Positions 27,800 through 38,300 are shown, numbered from the stretch's first letter. The stretch is DNA of 64,000 nucleotides from Opacimonas viscosa (GCF_024199005.1 NZ_JANATA010000001.1:372001-436000), one strand, 5' to 3'. The notes: a model not told the origin generated them from the letters alone. Numbers and translations are program-made.

Positions 27800-30700
27800 T
27801 TAATTCATGCGTTTATGTAAATCTTGGACAGAAGTTACACGTGCACGATCATCTGCTTCTTTAGACAAGATGGTAGCAAATGCTGCATTTAACGTAGTGG
27901 TATAAGTCGCTTTGTTTAACAAAGCTTCTTTACGAATGTAGACAGAATCGGTAATCGCTTGACGCCCTTCTGTGGTGTTAACCACATAAGCATATTCGCC
28001 ATTTTTTAATGCATCAACAATGTTGGGGCGACCTTCTGATACTTTATTGACAACTGTCACACCGTGTATCCCAGCATCATACAATGCCGTAGCAGTGCCT
28101 CGAGTAGCTTCTAATTCAAAGCCCTTATCAAGCATTAACTTAGCTAATTCAACCAAACGTACTTTGTCATTATTCCTGACGGAAAGTAATGCTTTACCTC
28201 CTGTCGGCAATGGTGAGCTAGCGCCTAAATTAGCTTTAGCATACGCTTCTTCAAATGTTTCACCCACACCCATTACTTCGCCCGTAGAGCGCATTTCTGG
28301 CCCTAATAGTGGGTCGACACCTTGGAACTTCGCAAAAGGTAACACCACTTCTTTTACAGAGAAGAACGGCGGAATAATTTCATTTGTAATGCCTTGGTCA
28401 AGTAATGACTGTCCAGCCATGACACGCGCACCAATTTTAGCACAAGCACGACCTGTCGCTTTCGAAACAAATGGTACCGTACGAGCAGCACGCGGATTCA
28501 CTTCGATCAGATACACTTCGTTATCTTTGACCGCAAACTGAGTATTCATTAGACCCACAACACCCAACTCTAAAGCCATATCTTTAACTTGCTTACGCAT
28601 TACGTCTTGGATTTCAGGAGTTAAAGAGTATGGGGGTAATGAACAAGCAGAGTCACCAGAGTGCACGCCAGCTTGTTCTATATGTTCCATAATTCCACCG
28701 ATAACTACATCTGTGCCATCACAGATAGCATCGATATCAATCTCAATCGCATCATCTAAGAAACGATCCAAGAGGACCGGAGAGTCATTGGAAACTTTTA
28801 CCGCATCATTTAAGTAACGTTTCAAGTCTTTGAGGTCATACACAATTTCCATCGCTCGACCACCAAGTACATAGGAAGGACGAACAACTAACGGGAAGCC
28901 AATCACTTCGGCTTGGGCTAAGGCTTCTTCCATATTACTTACCGTTGCGTTAGCCGGTTGCTTCAGAGCTAATTTGTCAACCAACTGTTGGAAACGTTCA
29001 CGATCTTCGGCACGATCAATCGCATCTGGAGACGTACCAATGATCGGTACACCGTTAGCTTCTAAGGCACGTGCTAATTTAAGTGGCGTTTGGCCACCAT
29101 ACTGCACGATAACGCCTTTAGGCTTCTCGATACGCACAATTTCTAGTACGTCTTCTAACGTCACTGGCTCAAAATACAAGCGATCAGATGTATCATAGTC
29201 AGTAGATACGGTTTCTGGGTTACAGTTTACCATGATCGTTTCGTAACCATCTTCACGCATCGCTAAGGCTGCATGCACACAGCAATAATCAAATTCGATA
29301 CCTTGACCAATACGGTTTGGACCGCCACCGAGAACCATGATTTTATCTTTGTCAGAAGGCTGTGCTTCACACTCTTCATCATAAGTAGAGTACATGTAAG
29401 CAGTAGAAGTAGAGAACTCAGCAGCACAGGTATCTACGCGCTTGTAGACAGGTAACACTGAAAAAGCTTCACGCGCAGCACGTACACTATCTTCTGCTAC
29501 ACCAGCAAGTTCTGCTAATCTCAAGTCAGAGAAACCTTTACGCTTCAGACTGCGCATAAAGTCAGCATCAATACCAGCAAGACCGAGTTCTGCTACTTTA
29601 TGTTCAGCCAAAACAATATCTTCTAACTGCACTAAGTACCAACGGTCAACATTTGTTAATTCAAACACCTCGTCGACCGACATGCCCATTCTAAATGCGT
29701 CACCGATGTACCAGATACGTTCAGCACCTGGTTCACGTAATTCATACATGATTTTGTTTTTTGCTTCTGGGTCATTTAAATCAACGATTGGATTTAAACC
29801 ACTCATCCCTACTTCAAGGCCACGCAAGGCTTTTTGTAAAGACTCTTGTTGGTTACGGCCAATTGCCATCACCTCACCCACAGACTTCATTTGGGTCGTT
29901 AAGCGATCGTTAGCGCCGGCAAATTTTTCGAAGTTAAAACGTGGAATTTTGGTAACCACATAATCAATAGCAGGTTCAAATGATGCTGGCGTTAAACCGC
30001 CAGTAATATCATTGGCTAGTTCATCCAAGGTATAACCAACTGCTAATTTAGCTGCCACCTTTGCGATTGGGAAACCCGTCGCTTTTGAGGCTAATGCAGA
30101 GGAACGAGAAACTCGTGGGTTCATTTCAATAATGACTAAGCGCCCCGTTTTAGGACATACACCAAACTGTACGTTAGAGCCCCCTGTTTCGACACCAATC
30201 TCACGTAAAACTGCCATAGCAGCGTTACGCATAATCTGGAATTCTTTGTCAGTCAGCGTTTGTGCTGGTGCAACCGTGATGGAATCGCCAGTGTGAACAC
30301 CCATAGCGTCAAAGTTTTCAATAGTACAAACAATGATACAGTTATCCGCTTTATCGCGCACAACTTCCATCTCGTATTCTTTCCAGCCAATCAATGATTC
30401 GTCAATGAGGAGTTCTGAGGTAGGTGATAAATCTAATCCACGAGTACAGATTTCATTGAATTCATCAATGTTATAAGCAATACCACCACCGGAGCCACCC
30501 ATGGTAAAAGAAGGACGTATTATACATGGGAAACCTATACGAGATAAAACATCGTGAGCTTCCGTCATGGAGTGTGCTATTTCAGCTCGAGGACATTCCA
30601 GGCCGATGGCTTTCATCGCTTTATCAAAGCGTTCGCGATCTTCGGCTTTGTCGATGGCATCCGCTGTCGCACCGATAAGCTCGACATTGTATTTGGCAAG

Positions 30701-31021
30701 GACACCATGTTTATCTAAATCAAGCGCACAGTTTAATGCGGTTTGTCCGCCCATCGTTGGTAGTACAACATCAGGACGTTCTTTTTCAATAATCTTTTCG
30801 ACGACTTCCCAATGAATAGGCTCAATGTAAGTAGCATCAGCCATTTCTGGGTCGGTCATGATAGTCGCGGGGTTAGAGTTCACTAAGATAACTCTATAAC
30901 CTTCTTCACGTAGTGCTTTACATGCTTGTGCACCGGAGTAATCAAACTCACAGGCTTGTCCAATTACAATAGGACCTGCACCTAATATAAGGACACTTTG
31001 TATGTCAGTACGCTTTGGCAT
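27800..31021 (-). CDS. carB: Carbamoyl-phosphate synthase large subunit
   Basis: CarB makes carbamoyl phosphate from bicarbonate, two ATP and ammonia delivered by CarA, feeding arginine and pyrimidine synthesis. The 1073-residue protein shows the internal duplication of two ATP-grasp halves: [17 protein letters not shown] opens the first and [17 protein letters not shown] (about 560) the second. [12 protein letters not shown] and [13 protein letters not shown] are the paired nucleotide loops. A C-terminal MGS-like allosteric domain begins near 940, so UMP/ornithine control is possible. It follows carA by 9 bases. Confidence 0.99.
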   Translation of the reverse strand: MPKRTDIQSVLILGAGPIVIGQACEFDYSGAQACKALREEGYRVILVNSNPATIMTDPEMADATYIEPIHWEVVEKIIEKERPDVVLPTMGGQTALNCALDLDKHGVLAKYNVELIGATADAIDKAEDRERFDKAMKAIGLECPRAEIAHSMTEAHDVLSRIGFPCIIRPSFTMGGSGGGIAYNIDEFNEICTRGLDLSPTSELLIDESLIGWKEYEMEVVRDKADNCIIVCTIENFDAMGVHTGDSITVAPAQTLTDKEFQIMRNAAMAVLREIGVETGGSNVQFGVCPKTGRLVIIEMNPRVSRSSALASKATGFPIAKVAAKLAVGYTLDELANDITGGLTPASFEPAIDYVVTKIPRFNFEKFAGANDRLTTQMKSVGEVMAIGRNQQESLQKALRGLEVGMSGLNPIVDLNDPEAKNKIMYELREPGAERIWYIGDAFRMGMSVDEVFELTNVDRWYLVQLEDIVLAEHKVAELGLAGIDADFMRSLKRKGFSDLRLAELAGVAEDSVRAAREAFSVLPVYKRVDTCAAEFSTSTAYMYSTYDEECEAQPSDKDKIMVLGGGPNRIGQGIEFDYCCVHAALAMREDGYETIMVNCNPETVSTDYDTSDRLYFEPVTLEDVLEIVRIEKPKGVIVQYGGQTPLKLARALEANGVPIIGTSPDAIDRAEDRERFQQLVDKLALKQPANATVSNMEEALAQAEVIGFPLVVRPSYVLGGRAMEIVYDLKDLKRYLNDAVKVSNDSPVLLDRFLDDAIEIDIDAICDGTDVVIGGIMEHIEQAGVHSGDSACSLPPYSLTPEIQDVMRKQVKDMALELGVVGLMNTQFAVKDNEVYLIEVNPRAARTVPFVSKATGRACAKIGARVMAGQSLLDQGITNEIIPPFFSVKEVVLPFAKFQGVDPLLGPEMRSTGEVMGVGETFEEAYAKANLGASSPLPTGGKALLSVRNNDKVRLVELAKLMLDKGFELEATRGTATALYDAGIHGVTVVNKVSEGRPNIVDALKNGEYAYVVNTTEGRQAITDSVYIRKEALLNKATYTTTLNAAFATILSKEADDRARVTSVQDLHKRMN

Positions 31022-31030
31022 TCTTCTTTC

Positions 31031-32164
31031 CTATTGCTTGTGTTGTTCGATAAGTTCAATAAAGTGGTCAAATAAATTGGCCGCATCGTGTGGACCTGGG
31101 CTCGCTTCAGGGTGACCTTGGAAGCCAAATGCAGGTTTATCCGTCAAATGAATCCCTTGTAGAGATTTATCGAATAAAGAAATATGCGTCACCTCAATAT
31201 TCTCAGGTAAAGAAGACTCTTGTACTGCAAAACCATGGTTTTGTGATGTGATCATAACCACATTTGCGCTCAAATCTTTTACTGGGTGGTTTGCACCATG
31301 GTGACCAAATTTCATTTTTTCTGTTTTTGCACCACTCGCCAAGGCAAGTAATTGATGACCTAAGCAAATACCAAAAATAGGTAAGCCTTTTTCTAAAAAC
31401 GTCTGAATGGCGGCAATCGCATAAGTACATGGTTCTGGGTCGCCAGGACCATTGGATAAAAAGATACCATCGGGGTTTAAGGCTAGAACCTCTTCTGCAG
31501 AAGTTTGTGCTGGTACAATCGTTAAGCGACACCCTCTGGCAACCAACATTCTCAAAATATTACTTTTTGCACCAAAGTCATAAGCCACGACATGATGCGG
31601 TAATTCGCTTACATCAGTGACATAGCCTTCGCCTAAATTCCACACACTGTCATTCCAATTATGGATCTCTGTGCAAGTCACTTCTTTGGCTAGATCTAAA
31701 CCTTTTAAACCACCAAACGCTTGGGCTTTAGCTAGAGCTTCTGACTCTGTCAGCGCAGCACCGCTCACAACACAGCCGTTTTGAGCGCCTTTATCACGTA
31801 AAATACGCGTTAAACGTCGAGTATCAATATCTGCAATTCCAACAATATTGTTGGCTTGAAGATATTCACTGAGCGTTTGTTCACAGCGGAAATTACTAGC
31901 GATTAAAGGAAGGTCTCTGATAACAAGGCCTTTCGCCCAAATTTGAGAGGATTCAACGTCTTCGGCATTGGTACCCGTATTACCAATATGAGGATAAGTC
32001 AGTGTTACTATTTGTTCAGCATAGGATGGGTCGGTGATAATTTCTTGATAGCCTGTCATTGAAGTATTAAATACTACTTCACCAACAGAATATCCTGTGG
32101 CACCAATGGCGGTACCGGTAAAGACTGAACCGTCTTCTAACACTAATAGAGCAGAATGAGCCAA
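31031..32164 (-). CDS. carA: Carbamoyl-phosphate synthase small subunit
   Basis: CarA is the glutamine amidotransferase that hydrolyses glutamine and passes ammonia to CarB. The protein has 377 residues. The N-terminal CPSase domain has [19 protein letters not shown]. The class I triad is Cys in [13 protein letters not shown] and His/Glu in [11 protein letters not shown]. The start has GGAGG a few bases upstream. The leader (32165-32364) carries a promoter, a short ORF and a terminator hairpin, so attenuation is likely. Confidence 0.99.
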   Translation of the reverse strand: MAHSALLVLEDGSVFTGTAIGATGYSVGEVVFNTSMTGYQEIITDPSYAEQIVTLTYPHIGNTGTNAEDVESSQIWAKGLVIRDLPLIASNFRCEQTLSEYLQANNIVGIADIDTRRLTRILRDKGAQNGCVVSGAALTESEALAKAQAFGGLKGLDLAKEVTCTEIHNWNDSVWNLGEGYVTDVSELPHHVVAYDFGAKSNILRMLVARGCRLTIVPAQTSAEEVLALNPDGIFLSNGPGDPEPCTYAIAAIQTFLEKGLPIFGICLGHQLLALASGAKTEKMKFGHHGANHPVKDLSANVVMITSQNHGFAVQESSLPENIEVTHISLFDKSLQGIHLTDKPAFGFQGHPEASPGPHDAANLFDHFIELIEQHKQ

Positions 32165-32187
32165 GTCAACCTCCAGGTTAAAGGTAA

Positions 32188-32286
32188 CTAATGTGTAATA
32201 AACGACAACAAATCGCGAATTACACGCACAAAAAACGGGATACTACACGCTGTGCACATCCCGCTTACAGATTCTTTGCCAAACAC
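32188..32286 (-). CDS. Putative carA leader peptide, 32 codons, translated through the attenuator
   Basis: A GTG at 32286 follows AGGAG (32295-32299) with 8-base spacing and opens 32 codons ending in TAG at 32188-32190, 23 bases before carA. The reading frame runs straight through the terminator hairpin at 32229-32264. The peptide begins MFGKESVSG and ends RDLLSFITH; it contains two Cys and two consecutive Phe codons in the T tract. A GTG two bases earlier would give only seven codons. A ribosome on this ORF would block the hairpin, as in the E. coli pyrBI leader. Function is inferred from layout. Confidence 0.5.
   Translation of the reverse strand: MFGKESVSGMCTACSIPFFVRVIRDLLSFITH
32229..32264 (-). 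terminator. Attenuator-like terminator in the carA leader
   Basis: On the minus strand GCGGGAT pairs with ATCCCGT, with an inner GCAC/GTGT helix, and six T follow. It lies about 65 bases before carA and 72 bases past the -10 box, and nearly 300 bases after dapB, so it belongs to the carA leader and not to dapB. Confidence 0.75.
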
Positions 32287-32335
32287 ACTACTAACTCCTG
32301 TCGGTAGATTTATTTTACGTGGGCAAATTAAAGCA

Positions 32336-32364
32336 ATTATATATACTGAATAGGTTTTCGTCCA
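32336..32364 (-). promoter_or_regulatory. carAB promoter
   Basis: On the minus strand TGGACG (32359-32364) and a perfect TATAAT (32336-32341) are separated by 17 bases. A 15-base palindrome, TGCTTAAAATAAGCA (32381-32395), lies 16 bases upstream of the -35 box and could bind a regulator. Confidence 0.7.
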
Positions 32365-32380
32365 CTACTGTTTACAAAAT

Positions 32381-32395
32381 TGCTTAAAATAAGCA
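32381..32395. promoter_or_regulatory. Palindromic operator candidate upstream of carAB
   Basis: TGCTTA-AAA-TAAGCA is a perfect inverted repeat with a 3-base centre, placed just upstream of the carA promoter. It does not match the ArgR box consensus well. The remaining interval to dapB (32396-32554) is AT-rich with no ORF. Confidence 0.4.
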
Positions 32396-32554
32396 GTTCT
32401 TAACGTTTTGTTAACTAAACCTTTAAAAAACACAATCTTCACACAGAAAAACATCCCTTTTTCTCTTATGAAAGTCCCTCTTTAATAAGCTTTTACAGAG
32501 ATTATCACTATCTTAAATAACTATAATTAAGAAGATTTATTTTAGATTAAATGT

Positions 32555-33358
32555 TTATGCCAAACCCAATACATCCATCATCGAGTATAACCCAGGAGGT
32601 TTTCCTACCACCCAATGCGCAGCTGTTACCGCGCCTTTGGCAAACGTCATTCGAGAAGAGGCTTTATGCGTGAGTTCAATGCGCTCGCCAATATCGGCGA
32701 ACAACACCGTATGATCACCCACAACATCACCGCCACGTACAGTAGCAAAACCAATCGTTTGGTGTGCACGCTCACCGGTATACCCTTCTCGACCATATAC
32801 CGCATCTGTTGCCAAATTACGTCCAGTTGTTTGCGCAATCCCTTCTCCAAGGGCTAATGCGGTGCCAGAAGGCGCATCCACTTTGTAGCGATGATGCGTT
32901 TCAATAATTTCGATATCTGCGCTATCGCCCATTACTGCCGCTGTTTGTTGTGCAAGTTTGATTAGCAAATTTACACCGACAGAATAATTGGCAGCAAAGA
33001 CAATAGGAATCGTTTTCGCAGCGTCATCTAGCAAAGCAAGTTGCGCTGTAGACAAGCCCGTCGTGCCAATCACCATGGGGCGCTGTTGTGCAACACAAAA
33101 AGCCAGATGGTCTGCCAAAGACTCAGGTAGAGTAAAATCAATAAATACAGAAGCAGAAGCAGCGTCAATGTCCTGATATGCTGTAAGTGCAACGGCACAA
33201 GGTGCTTGTCCTATGACAGTGCCAGCATCCATACCCATAAAAGCAGAACTAGGACGAGCACTGGCGGAATGCAGCGACGCGCGAGAGTCATTTAACACAG
33301 CTTCTATTAAGTTTTTACCCATGCGCCCTGTTGCGCCAAAAATACCAATCTTCAACAT
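32555..33358 (-). CDS. dapB: 4-hydroxy-tetrahydrodipicolinate reductase
   Basis: DapB reduces 4-hydroxy-tetrahydrodipicolinate with NAD(P)H in lysine and diaminopimelate (peptidoglycan) synthesis. The NAD(P) loop GIFGATGRMGKN is at the N-terminus, TGLSTAQ near 100, and the catalytic HHRYKVDAPSGTAL contains the His pair and Lys. It has 267 residues. The ATG at 33358 is chosen because AGGA lies five bases before it; an ATG at 33376 lacks a ribosome site. It lies upstream of carAB, as in many gammaproteobacteria. Confidence 0.96.
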   Translation of the reverse strand: MLKIGIFGATGRMGKNLIEAVLNDSRASLHSASARPSSAFMGMDAGTVIGQAPCAVALTAYQDIDAASASVFIDFTLPESLADHLAFCVAQQRPMVIGTTGLSTAQLALLDDAAKTIPIVFAANYSVGVNLLIKLAQQTAAVMGDSADIEIIETHHRYKVDAPSGTALALGEGIAQTTGRNLATDAVYGREGYTGERAHQTIGFATVRGGDVVGDHTVLFADIGERIELTHKASSRMTFAKGAVTAAHWVVGKPPGLYSMMDVLGLA

Positions 33359-33498
33359 TTCATTCCTGTTTAACATATTCTTACATATCTACACTTAACA
33401 AATGTAAATACACTGCTAAAGTTAGCATAGCATTTTTCTATATATTTTTGTGTATAAAACCGTTAAGTATTCAGTACTACCCACCCATGGACTTGGCT

Positions 33499-34056
33499 AT
33501 GACAACTCAAACTGTTAATTCAGATACAACATTTTCTAACTTACACGTGGCGATCGATGCCGAAAAAAACGTCCCCTTGGCAGCGACTCCTGTGGCTGCC
33601 CATTACCCAATAACTGAACTAAGTGTGAGTATTGCATTTCTATTAATCGTTGTTTTAGTCGGTATCGCAGTGACTTATCAGCCTATTTGGATCATCCCAG
33701 AAACAGGACGATATTGGATGGTGCGAATTTTATCTGCGGTCAGTACTCTTTGGGTATTATTTTCTATTTATGGCTATTATGCAGCAAAAAAAGTTGGCTT
33801 TTGTGTTAGAGAGCAAGATATCACCTTATTCAAAGGGCTTATTTTCCGTAAGCAAATCACGCAGCCAATTTGTCGCATACAACACATAGAAGTGCAAAGG
33901 GGGCCAGTGGATAGAAAAGTCGGCTTAGCCAATCTCCATGTGTTTAGTGCGGGCGACGTAACCCAAACATTTGTCATTCCAGGCTTATTGGATGGTGATG
34001 CAGTGGCTATGCGAGCTAACATTTTAGCGCATAAGGAACTTCAGCATCATGGGTGA
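33499..34056 (+). CDS. Bacterial PH domain protein (YdbS-like)
   Basis: A membrane protein of about 185 residues. Two hydrophobic helices near the middle (VSIAFLLIVVLVGIAVTY and WMVRILSAVSTLWVLF) are followed by a bPH2 domain with VREQDITLFKGLIFRKQ, ICRIQHIEVQRGPVDRKVGLANLHVFSAG. This matches the YdbS half of the YdbS/YdbT pair. The start is uncertain: ATG at 33499 has GGA upstream and ATG at 33487 has nothing; the frame is open well upstream into dapB but without support. It overlaps the next gene by 8 bases. Function is unknown. Confidence 0.8.
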   Translation: MTTQTVNSDTTFSNLHVAIDAEKNVPLAATPVAAHYPITELSVSIAFLLIVVLVGIAVTYQPIWIIPETGRYWMVRILSAVSTLWVLFSIYGYYAAKKVGFCVREQDITLFKGLIFRKQITQPICRIQHIEVQRGPVDRKVGLANLHVFSAGDVTQTFVIPGLLDGDAVAMRANILAHKELQHHG

Positions 34057-35677
34057 AAATGTCTCTCAAAATATGTCAAAAAGTATTGCGGATAATACCC
34101 AAATATCAGAACCAGAGAATCTAATACCTACTACTAAAAGTATACTTACTCAGGACGATGAGTGGCATAAAGTGTCCCCCATCGCCATCTTGTATTTTAT
34201 AGAAAAATTAGTGGTAGGGATTATCAACAACGTTTTTTATATGATCCCGATGTTTATTACATTATGGGATGAAATTAGAGAAAACCCATGGATCGCAGTA
34301 GGTATTGTTGGTGTAATTTTGGGCTTAATCACCTTTTTTGCGGTATGGTCTTTTTTGGTGTTTCGTTATCGCTTGAGCCCAACAACGGTCGAAGTAAAAA
34401 GTGGCATTTTTAAAAAGAAACATGTCGATCTTCCGTTTAATCGCATTCAAAACATTAAGATAGAACAACCTTTCTACTATCGCTTGTTTGGCTTTGCTAC
34501 TATGGCATTTGACTCTGGTGGTTCCCTACAACAAGAAGCGCGTTTAATCGGCTTACCACTCTCATTTGCCCAATCCCTACAAATGCAAATTAATGATGTA
34601 AAAGCACAGGTTGGTGTGGATAAAGTAGTATTGGATAAAACTGAAGAGAATAACAACTCACATATCCATCACAACGAAACCATCGTTAACACACGCTCTC
34701 TAAGTGATCTCGTTTTTCACGGGATAACGTCGAACCGGATATTTATAATTTTGGCCGGTCTAGCACCTTTTGTCGATAATATTTTTGGTTATATCGGTGA
34801 AAAATTAGCGAGTTGGGGAGTGGATATAGGACAAACAATCGAATCAGAAAGTTTTATCATCCTCGCTATTTATGCCCTCAGTCTATTTTTGCTGTGCATT
34901 GGGCTAATCACCCTCTTATCCATCGTTGGCGCCATCATTATGTTTTATGGCTATACCTTATCCAAGACCACTGAAAAATTTATTCGCCGCAGTGGTTTGA
35001 TTACCAAACATGAAATCAGTGTGACGTTTTCTCGGATCCAAGTTGCCATCATGAAACAGGATTGGTTGGATATCGTTTTTGGGCGATATAATTTAAAATT
35101 AGAACAACTCAATGGGCAAATCGCTAATGCAAACCCCAGTGCAGCAAATAATAAACTGATGGTCCCATCGGTTTTTGCCTATGAATGCAGAGATATTTTA
35201 GCGCATGTGTTTCCTTTGCATAATCTGCATGAAATCGAGTTTTTAAATATATCAAAACGTTTTATTATCCGTCACCTTATCATCTTGGCGATCCCAATGA
35301 GCGTACTCACTGGGTTTCTTGCATGGAATCATCATCAAGGAAACACCGTTAATTGGCTGTACCCGATTGTACTTACGGGTCTGTGGAGCGGTTTAATCGT
35401 TCTGCGTTGGTGGCGTTGGGGATATGCTGTAAATGAAACCTATATTTATATTCGCAAAGGCTTATTTGGTGCTGACCGTTACTGTATACCGATTAATAAA
35501 GTCCAACGGGTCACTTTTTCTCAAAGTGTTTTCATGGAAAAAGCACAACTAGCTTCACTGAAAATTCAGTTAGCATCTGGTAGTTATAGTATTCCTTTGA
35601 TAAATGCTGATCTAGCGCAACGTATACAAACCTACATCCTGTATAATGTAGAATCCAAAGCGCAAGCATGGATGTAA
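34049..35677 (+). CDS. Bacterial PH domain membrane protein with three repeats (YdbT-like)
   Basis: A 542-residue membrane protein with three bPH2 repeats. Their cores read LSPTTVEVKSGIFKKKHVDLPFNRIQN (about 112), a second with KTTEKFIRRSGLITKHEISVTFSRIQ (about 310) and a third with VNETYIYIRKGLFGADRYCIPINKVQ (about 470). Each is preceded by a pair of hydrophobic helices. Homologues are named YdbT and lie next to YdbS; in Bacillus they affect resistance to amylocyclicin-type bacteriocins, but no general function is known. Overlap with the previous gene implies coupled translation. Confidence 0.8.
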   Translation: MGENVSQNMSKSIADNTQISEPENLIPTTKSILTQDDEWHKVSPIAILYFIEKLVVGIINNVFYMIPMFITLWDEIRENPWIAVGIVGVILGLITFFAVWSFLVFRYRLSPTTVEVKSGIFKKKHVDLPFNRIQNIKIEQPFYYRLFGFATMAFDSGGSLQQEARLIGLPLSFAQSLQMQINDVKAQVGVDKVVLDKTEENNNSHIHHNETIVNTRSLSDLVFHGITSNRIFIILAGLAPFVDNIFGYIGEKLASWGVDIGQTIESESFIILAIYALSLFLLCIGLITLLSIVGAIIMFYGYTLSKTTEKFIRRSGLITKHEISVTFSRIQVAIMKQDWLDIVFGRYNLKLEQLNGQIANANPSAANNKLMVPSVFAYECRDILAHVFPLHNLHEIEFLNISKRFIIRHLIILAIPMSVLTGFLAWNHHQGNTVNWLYPIVLTGLWSGLIVLRWWRWGYAVNETYIYIRKGLFGADRYCIPINKVQRVTFSQSVFMEKAQLASLKIQLASGSYSIPLINADLAQRIQTYILYNVESKAQAWM

Positions 35678-35686
35678 ACAATTTTT

Positions 35687-36391
35687 GTGAGAAAAACTGT
35701 GAAAACGCAAAATCAAGTATGGGATATTTATACCCGTTTATTTCATTGGTTATTGGTACTTGGCATCGCTTATCAATGGGTCAGCATGGAATTATTAGAT
35801 GATGCTATGGAACAGCATGCATTAGTGGGATATGGACTGCTTTCACTCATACTATGGCGGATAATTTGGGGCTTTATTGGTCCTCATACGGTCCGCTTTA
35901 GGCACTTTTCTCCTAATCTAAAAACCTTATTTACCTATCTTAGGGCAAAACCCAAACCGGTTTATGCCACACATAATCCTCTGGGTAGCATCGCTGTATT
36001 GACATTTTTCGGCTTGATCTTAGTGCAAAGTATATCTGGGTTATTTATGACAGATGATATCTTTTTTTCTGGGCCTTTATTGGGTTGGTTAGATACTACT
36101 ATCGAAAATGTGATCCAAAGCTTGCATGATACGAGTTTTGACCTTTTAGTATTGCTGATCCTCGTGCACATATTGGCGGTAGTTTGGCATGTGTTGCATG
36201 CAGAACCTTATTTGATCAAAGCGATGTTTCATGGCAAAAAGCCGCTTATAACACCGCCGTCTATGAGTAACTTACAAGTGCATAGCAGAGCGTTAGTGAG
36301 TTTAGGTATTGCGATTACGCTGGTGTATTGTAGCGTGAATTATCTACCACAATGGCTTGGCATCAACCCAGCTGATGATTGGGATTTCTAA
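35687..36391 (+). CDS. Cytochrome b561-type membrane protein
   Basis: A 234-residue membrane protein of the cytochrome b/b6 (Ni-Fe-hydrogenase b-type) group. It opens with the family motif VWDIYTRLFHWLLVLGIAYQW, and the following EQHALVGYGLLSLILWRIIWGFIGP segment supplies a second haem His. Further His lie in IQSLHDTSFDLLVLLILVHILAVVWHVL. Four or five helices are expected. It starts with GTG at 35687 (another GTG lies four codons in), 9 bases after the PH-domain gene. A c'-type cytochrome gene faces it from the other strand, a frequent pairing, so the two may form an electron-transfer unit. Confidence 0.85.
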   Translation: MRKTVKTQNQVWDIYTRLFHWLLVLGIAYQWVSMELLDDAMEQHALVGYGLLSLILWRIIWGFIGPHTVRFRHFSPNLKTLFTYLRAKPKPVYATHNPLGSIAVLTFFGLILVQSISGLFMTDDIFFSGPLLGWLDTTIENVIQSLHDTSFDLLVLLILVHILAVVWHVLHAEPYLIKAMFHGKKPLITPPSMSNLQVHSRALVSLGIAITLVYCSVNYLPQWLGINPADDWDF

Positions 36392-36485
36392 ACATAAGAT
36401 AAGGTAAAGCCAATATGTGCTGTGACAAATGAAATGAGGTAAAGCTTTGCGAGATAGCGATTATGCTACCTCGCCATACAAACGT

Positions 36486-36965
36486 TTAATCGGCTTTATA
36501 ATCGTCGTGACAAGCTTTACAAGTCTTCCCTACAGCACCAATAGCGCTTTTATAGTTAGCCGTGTCTTTGGCTTTTACAGTAGCCAGAAGGGCTGCTGAA
36601 GCGGTCGATAAATCTTGGGCTTTTTGCGCAAAACCTGCTTGGTCTTCCCAGATCTTATCTAATGAACCAGATTTAACACCAGTGCCTCTAGTATCTGCTT
36701 TGAAGTAATCGGTGATCATGAAGGATAACTGCTCCATGCGTATTGCGTTTGTTTCTATCACAGCTTCATTCATTGGGATACGGCCTTTTGCCATAGCGCC
36801 TAAAGGACCAATATTACTTTTCAATAATTGGAAAATGGACTGCCTAAATTCAACAGCTGATTTAGCTTGTTTAACTGACATTTCTGCAGCTACGGTTATC
36901 GAAGACGCACCAAGTAATGCTGCCACTAAGGTGCATTTAGCAAGTGATTGGGTAAATGATTTCAT
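36486..36965 (-). CDS. Cytochrome c' family protein (c-556 type)
   Basis: A periplasmic four-helix haem protein of 159 residues. A Sec signal peptide covers about residues 1-27 (CTLVAALLGASSITVAA). The haem site is CKACH close to the C-terminus, as in cytochromes c'. Conserved segments are VEFRQSIFQLLKSNIGPLGAMAKG (N-terminal helix; the axial-ligand Met position of c-556 types is possible) and IWEDQAGFAQKAQDL. The ATG at 36965 has AAGGAT before it; an ATG eight codons upstream has no such site. Biological role is not clear; c' proteins bind NO or pass electrons. Confidence 0.9.
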   Translation of the reverse strand: MKSFTQSLAKCTLVAALLGASSITVAAEMSVKQAKSAVEFRQSIFQLLKSNIGPLGAMAKGRIPMNEAVIETNAIRMEQLSFMITDYFKADTRGTGVKSGSLDKIWEDQAGFAQKAQDLSTASAALLATVKAKDTANYKSAIGAVGKTCKACHDDYKAD

Positions 36966-37095
36966 AATTATCCTTGTTATTGAGAACATGCATTCGTGAT
37001 TAAATTAGCAAAAATTCCGCTATAAATACAGTATAGATAAAGCATCAATTTGTGATTTGGGGTGTATTTTTGGATAGTGAGTCAAATTTTCATAT

Positions 37096-37136
37096 AAAAA
37101 AACCCGTACTCAGTCAGTGCTAAGTACGGGTTTTTA
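37096..37136 (-). terminator. Terminator of the dnaK operon
   Basis: AAAAACCCGTACT pairs with AGTACGGGTTTTT around a 12-base loop (37096-37135). A run of T follows on the minus strand, 13 bases after the dnaJ stop. The stem can also act on the other strand. Confidence 0.9.
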
Positions 37137-37148
37137 GGGGCTTAATAT

Positions 37149-38273
37149 TTATGTTAGGTCATCAAAGAACTTTTTCACACCGTCAAAGAAACCTTGTTCT
37201 TTAGGTCGATGCTTTGCCGTAGAACCATCCATAGACTTTTCAAACTCAGATAAGAGTTCTTTTTGTTTATTGGATAAGTTCACTGGTGTTTCCAACACTA
37301 CTTTGCACATCAAATCACCCGTCGAATTACTACGTACTGATTTAACGCCCTTACCACGTAAGCGGAACATTCTGCCCGTTTGGGTTTCTGGGCTGACCTT
37401 CAGTTTCACTTTGCCATTTAAGGTGGGGACTTCAATCTCTCCACCTAAAGCAGCAGTAACAAAACTCAAAGGGACTTCACAATATAGATTATTGCCATCA
37501 CGTTCAAAAATATCATGTGCTTTGACATGTACTTGAACATATAAATCACCTGTCGGAGCCCCCTTCTCACCGGCTTCACCTTCACCCGTCAAGCGAATTC
37601 TGTCGCCAGTATCAACGCCTGGAGGGATCTTAACAGATAACGTTTTGGTATCTTCAACTCGGCCCTGACCACGACATGGTGAACATGGATCTGAAATCAC
37701 TTTGCCCTGCCCGCCACAAGTAGGACACGTTTGTTGTACCGCAAAGAATCCTTGGCGCATTTGTACTTGGCCATTACCGTGACAGGTAGAACACGTTTTC
37801 GCTGATGTGCCTTTTTTGGCGCCAGAACCATCACAAGAGTTACACTCTACTAAGGTCGGCACACGAATCTCAACTTCTTTACCAGCAACAGCTTCTTCTA
37901 GCGATAACTCTAAATTGTAGCGTAAGTCACTGCCTTGGCGTGCTCGTTGACGGCCACGGCCACCACCGCCACCAAAGATGTCACCAAATACATCACCAAA
38001 AATATCACCGAAATCAGCGGCACCACCATGACCACCACCACGTGATTGATCAAACGCAGCATGACCATACTGGTCATACGCGGCGCGTTTTTGATCATCA
38101 GTTAGGATCTCATGCGCTTCTTGAATTTCTTTAAATTTTTCTTCCATGTCTTTGTCGCCCTGAGTACGGTCAGGGTGATACTTCATTGCTAGCTTTTTAT
38201 ACGCTTTTTTAATTTCACGCTCACCAGCTGATTTACTGACACCTAGGACTTCATAGTAGTCGCGTTTTGACAT
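37149..38273 (-). CDS. dnaJ: Chaperone protein DnaJ
   Basis: DnaJ delivers substrates to DnaK and stimulates its ATPase. The J domain (1-70) has the HPD motif in [11 protein letters not shown]. The Gly/Phe-rich linker ([13 protein letters not shown]) follows. Four CxxCxGxG zinc repeats lie at about 143-210 ([32 protein letters not shown]). A C-terminal substrate domain closes the 374 residues. It follows dnaK after a 104-base gap that contains a hairpin. Confidence 0.99.
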   Translation of the reverse strand: MSKRDYYEVLGVSKSAGEREIKKAYKKLAMKYHPDRTQGDKDMEEKFKEIQEAHEILTDDQKRAAYDQYGHAAFDQSRGGGHGGAADFGDIFGDVFGDIFGGGGGRGRQRARQGSDLRYNLELSLEEAVAGKEVEIRVPTLVECNSCDGSGAKKGTSAKTCSTCHGNGQVQMRQGFFAVQQTCPTCGGQGKVISDPCSPCRGQGRVEDTKTLSVKIPPGVDTGDRIRLTGEGEAGEKGAPTGDLYVQVHVKAHDIFERDGNNLYCEVPLSFVTAALGGEIEVPTLNGKVKLKVSPETQTGRMFRLRGKGVKSVRSNSTGDLMCKVVLETPVNLSNKQKELLSEFEKSMDGSTAKHRPKEQGFFDGVKKFFDDLT

Positions 38274-38300
38274 AGATATTGCTCATTCTTGTTAATAGAA

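Noticed and set aside
32229-32264. Hairpin read as the dapB terminator
   Set aside because: It is almost 300 bases past dapB and downstream of a good carA promoter, inside a leader ORF; attenuation of carAB explains it better.
33331-33498. Upstream extension of the PH-domain gene into dapB
   Set aside because: The extension overlaps dapB antisense, has no ribosome site and is not part of the PH-domain family; the start at 33499 or 33487 is preferred.
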